This document shows, piece by piece, positions 60,469 to 64,000 of a stretch of 64,000 nucleotides of DNA. The notes under the pieces are model-generated. The model saw only the letters and a list, made by a program, of their open reading frames with translations. It did not search any database and was not told the DNA's origin. Made by a program: the position numbers and the translations under genes. Position 1 is the stretch's first letter, and every line of letters starts with the position of its first letter. Source of the DNA: Sisyra terminalis (lineage: Eukaryota > Arthropoda > Insecta > Neuroptera > Sisyridae); assembly GCA_958496175.1 (NCBI GenBank), contig OY292276.1, forward strand, positions 10,496,001-10,560,000, read 5' to 3'.

Positions 60469-61410
60469 TAGCTGATCCCCGCGACTTCGTCGGCGTAACG
60501 TATTTTATTTTTCTTATTTCTTTTACGAAAAATATAATAATACTTACACTTCACACTCTTGAAAAAGATAGATTTAATAAACTGTTGCAAAGAATAAAAT
60601 AGTTCTATGTAATAATCAATTAATTTTCAAAAAATATTTATAAATATCTAAAAAAAGTATGGTTTATTGCGTATACCTACGTAGGTATACCTACCGTGAA
60701 CCAAATAATCCGTAAATCAATCAGCATCTATACATAAATAAAAAATATCGCCAAGTGCAATAAATTCGGTCTTAATTATGACTAAAAAGAAGTCGGAAGT
60801 TATCAAAATACTCGCGTCAAAATAACCCCATCTCACTGTTTCGATTCCCAAATGAACCTTTTTCCAAAAACTATTACACTATTGCACTGCACAACACAAC
60901 CGCGAAATTAAAATTTGTACAATTGCACGAAATCCAGTTCTTCCATAATCAAGTATAACCATTATGTATCTATACACTATTATTAAAATATCTGAATTTC
61001 AACAATATAATTAAACCATATTGGATAGTCAAGAGTTCACCATACACGATTTGACGTATGCCTGTTGCTCTGGAAGAGGATTTTAAATTTCTTTTATCAT
61101 TTTGATGATATGATTAATTATTATTTATCATTATGTTTTCTGGCTGGAATTGCGAATTTTTTTCGTGATCCCTTTCACGCACTTGCAAATAAAAGATATT
61201 GTGCCCCCTCCCCCTACGAAAAAAATCCTGAATCCACCCTTGTGTATTCTATACTCCCTTGTGTATTTATTTTTAAGGAATGATAAGTAGCCTAACGTGT
61301 GTGGGTAATTGTGTTGTACCTTAATATAAAGTTTCATTAAATTTGGGTGTTCCGTTCTTTAGTTAAATCACCAGCGTACGCGATGTAAGAAAGTTTTTTA
61401 GTAATTTTGT
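60469..61410 (+). mobile_element. RTE-like non-autonomous retroelement, copy B (3'-truncated)
   Basis: Starts TAGCTGATCCCCGCGACTTC and follows copy C through GTATACCTACCGTGAACC, ATCGCCAAGTGCAATAAA, CGCGTCAAAATAACCCC, CCATACACGATTTGACGTAT and GATCCCTTTCACGCACTTGC. It then jumps to TAAGTAGCCTAACGTGTGTG and stops after TCACCAGCGTACGCGATGTA. The conserved 3' tail is absent. Short frames (61065-61337, both strands) are not RT. Confidence 0.75.
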
Positions 61411-62288
61411 TACATATATATTGTTACAGATATCTTTTTTCTGATTTTCATTTCTTTTTTTTTTCACAAAATCTATCTGAGACGGAAAACTGAAATTTCC
61501 TGGATCTAAATATATCATTGAAATATCTTTCCGGAGTTGATTCATCATGCTTTTAGGTCTCGGTCTTTTGGGGCTGAAGAAGAATGGGGAAAAGCTAATG
61601 AACAAATCGAGGCACAAATGGGGAAGATTAGGATTGATGGGATTTTGAAAAGAAAAACTGACTATCAGGTATCCTAAAAAAAGGGCTCATATAGGTTGAG
61701 GTAAACGCAAAATTGGAAAGACCTCAAAAAAGAAAGATTTCGAGTCGATATCTTGAACCTATTAGTATAAGAAATGGGCTCATCTAATCTAAAGACCTAT
61801 ATTGAGCTAAGGTGGATAATAAATTTAAACAAATAATACTTACGAATAACACTTTTTTTCTTCGAAAATTTACCCTTATTTTATTTAATTTACCCTTTGA
61901 AAAGAATTATTGTATTTATTTTTCAAAACTAATTTTTCGTTTTTGTACGATACATTCTTCTACAATATCGATTCCTGTCACTTCATGAATGTGTAAAGAT
62001 ACAAGTTAAATGATAAGGAAATAGACACTTTGACGGCTCGTATATCTTTCTCCGGAAAACTTGGTATTCTTCCTCATAAAATATTTATCAAAATTGTTTC
62101 CACTTAATTTATAAAACCTAAAACCCAGAGGAAAATGAAATGTATTCAAGATCTACAAAACCGCAAAACCATTTTTCCCTCATAAATAAAAGCATTGTAA
62201 TTTTTGAACTAAACTCTCATTTTTGTGTTCTAAATTATCGATTTGAAATTCTTTTCGAGTTAAAGTTCACTTTATTTTTATTTACAAA
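61411..62288. other. AT-rich spacer between two RTE-like copies
   Basis: No gene recognised; the minus frame at 61363-61617 is a chance frame. Confidence 0.4.
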
Positions 62289-63912
62289 CTAGCTGATCCC
62301 CGCGACTTCGTCTGCGTAACGTAGGTGTAGATTATATTTTCTTTTTTGATTTGCTATTTGTAGTGGTATATGAACATTTTTATTTTTCTTATTTGTTTTA
62401 CGAAAAACATAATCATACTTAAAAACACTATTTTGTTGGCTTTAAAAAGACACATTTAATACTGTTGCTTAGAATAAAATAGTTGTATGTAATCATCAAT
62501 TAATTTTCAAAAAATATTTATAAATATCTAAAAAGAGAATGATCAATTGCGTATACCTGCGGTAGGTATACCAACCGTGAATCAAATGATCCGTAAATCA
62601 ATCAGCATCAATGCATAAATAAAAAAAATATCGTCAAGTTCAATAAAGTCGGTCTTAATTATGACTAAAAAAAGTCGAAAGTTATCAAAATACTCGCGTC
62701 AAAATAACCCCTTCTCACTTTTTCGATTCCCAAATGAACCTTTTTCCAAAAACTATTATACTATTGCACTGTACAACACAACCGCGAAATTAAAATTTGT
62801 ACAATTGCACGAAACTCAGTTCTTCCATAATCATGTATAACCATTATGTATCTATAAACTTATTATTAAAATATCTGAATTTCAACTATATAATTAAACC
62901 ATATTGGATAGTCAAGAGTTCACCATACACAATTTGGCGTATGCCTTTTGCTCTGGAAGAGGATTTTAAATTTCTTTTATCATTATGATGATATGATTAT
63001 TTATTATTTATCATTATTATGATTTCTAGCTGGAATTGCGAATTTTTTTTGTGATCCCTTTCACGCACTTGCAAATAAAAGATAATGTGCCCCCCACCCA
63101 AGAAAAAAATCCTGAATCAGCCCTTGTCTGTTAGGGTAGGAATTTTCAAAAAAAAAAACCTTATCACATGCCTACTTCCTATAAGGAATTCACCGAATAT
63201 TAAAATTTCATCAGTCAGAGAGGGTATATAAATACACGATTTTAAAAACGTATTTACTTTAAGCTTTATAACTATTATTATTATTATTACTATTATATTT
63301 TTTTCGTTAATATTTCCTTACTGAGCAACCCTAAGAATTTATTTACAACAATTTTGTAAAAAAAAAGTTTATTGTCAGATTATTATCTATAAAAACATTT
63401 ATATTTCAAAAAGGCAATTTTTTGTACTTTAAATTAAATTACTGTGCTTTTTATTAGTTCAACTTAACATATTAATACAGGTCATTTTTTAACTTTTAAA
63501 TACCTTTCCAATGATATTTAACTCACCTATCTGAAGTAATTCTTTTTTTCATCCCTCGGTATTTACGTAGGGGGTACATTCCCTTATTATTTTTAAGGAA
63601 TGATAAGTAGCCTAACGTGTGTAGGTAATTGTGTTGTATCTTAATATAAAGTTTTATTAGATTCGGTTGTTCCGTTCTTTAGTTAAATCACCAGCGCACA
63701 CGATGTAAGAAAGTTTTAGTAATTTTTTCACACATTATTGGAGTTTTAGTATGGATTTCTAAGTTTTTTGAAAATTTAATATAGCCTACGTTCACCGGAA
63801 ATAGTATTGCTTCCCAACAGCGAAATAATTTTTCAAATCGGTCAAGTAGTTTTGGAGCCTATTCAAAGCAAACAAACAATCAAATCTTTCCTCTTTATAA
63901 TAATAGATAGAT
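62289..63912 (+). mobile_element. RTE-like non-autonomous retroelement, copy C (most complete)
   Basis: About 1.62 kb, from CTAGCTGATCCCCGCGACTT to TTTCCTCTTTATAATAATAG followed by ATAGAT. The last 120 bp (AATTTTTCAAATCGGTCAAG, TAGTTTTGGAGCC, AAACAAACAATCAAA) have the layout of an RTE-type LINE 3' end. There is no reverse transcriptase or endonuclease in any frame, so it is a deletion derivative or a parasite of an RTE LINE. It runs close to the right edge of the window. Confidence 0.75.
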
Positions 63913-64000
63913 TATCACTTTTGCTCATTGGATGTTTATTTACTGAACTGATTGCAAATTTATCTTTTATAAGTATAATAAAAAAAAAGATTTATTTTTG

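Noticed and set aside
1..64000. CRISPR arrays, bacterial operons, ribosomal RNA or intact tRNA genes
   Set aside because: None seen. Direct repeats here are long and degenerate, a splice donor and eukaryotic mobile elements are present, and the one tRNA-like module does not fold as a tRNA.

Overview
This is an AT-rich, gene-poor stretch of an animal nuclear genome, almost certainly an arthropod and most likely an insect. The evidence is the repeat content (RTE-like retroelement tails beginning with CCCCGCGACTTCGTCTGCG, hAT-type MITEs with 8-bp target duplications, a pogo-like hairpin, Jockey-type reverse-transcriptase scraps, Penelope-like tails) and one recognisable gene start that resembles an insect CLCA (calcium-activated chloride channel regulator-like) protein. 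No order or species can be fixed from the sequence. Most open frames of 60-130 codons are chance frames in AT-rich DNA.

Genes. The only convincing cellular coding sequence is a first coding exon on the minus strand at 43.2-43.4 kb. It carries a signal peptide, the start of the mature CLCA-type N-terminal domain and a consensus splice donor. Its 5' flank (to about 44.1 kb) is the most GC/CpG-rich DNA in the window and is probably its promoter and 5' UTR. I find no second exon, so either the first intron runs leftward for most or all of the remaining 43 kb, or the next exons are too short or diverged to see by eye. Everything from 1 to 43 kb may therefore be intronic.

Mobile DNA, left to right. 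2.4-4.3 kb: a tandem duplication carrying hAT-like MITEs, split by a foldback Penelope-like tail. 6.1-6.4 kb: another tail and a Jockey-type RT scrap. 9.3-10.0 kb: a hAT-like element. 12.8 kb: a MITE with a 9-bp duplication. 13.7-14.8 kb: a decayed transposase-like gene. 15.9-16.8 and 19.6-20.5 kb: a 0.65-kb repeat, once bracketed by 110-bp direct repeats. 26.5-31.3 kb: nested inverted repeats and two LINE fossils. 31.3-34.5 kb: two giant foldback elements. 35.5-36.4 kb: a tandem duplication next to a clean hAT MITE. 37.5 kb: a TA microsatellite. 41.9-42.8 kb: a tandem array. 44.3-46.7 kb: a tandem array interrupted by an RTE-like element. 49.3-50.4 and 53.2-53.8 kb: two further giant foldbacks. 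52.4 and 55.7 kb: two foldback Penelope-like tails. 56.8 kb: a pogo-like hairpin. 60.5-63.9 kb: two RTE-like elements.

The most interesting signal is shared by four otherwise unrelated repeat families. Each carries a compact hammerhead-ribozyme-like core (CUGANGA, stem II, GAAA, minimal stem III of the form A-CG-U, a cleavable UH, and a matching stem I). Stem III is self-complementary (ACGU, or UACGUA in one family), as expected for the tiny hammerhead variants associated with Penelope-like retroelements that work as dimers. All copies also have one extra nucleotide before stem II, which needs testing. A second theme is four related near-palindromic foldback elements (about 0.64-1.02 kb) within 22.5 kb; transcribed copies would give long hairpin RNA.
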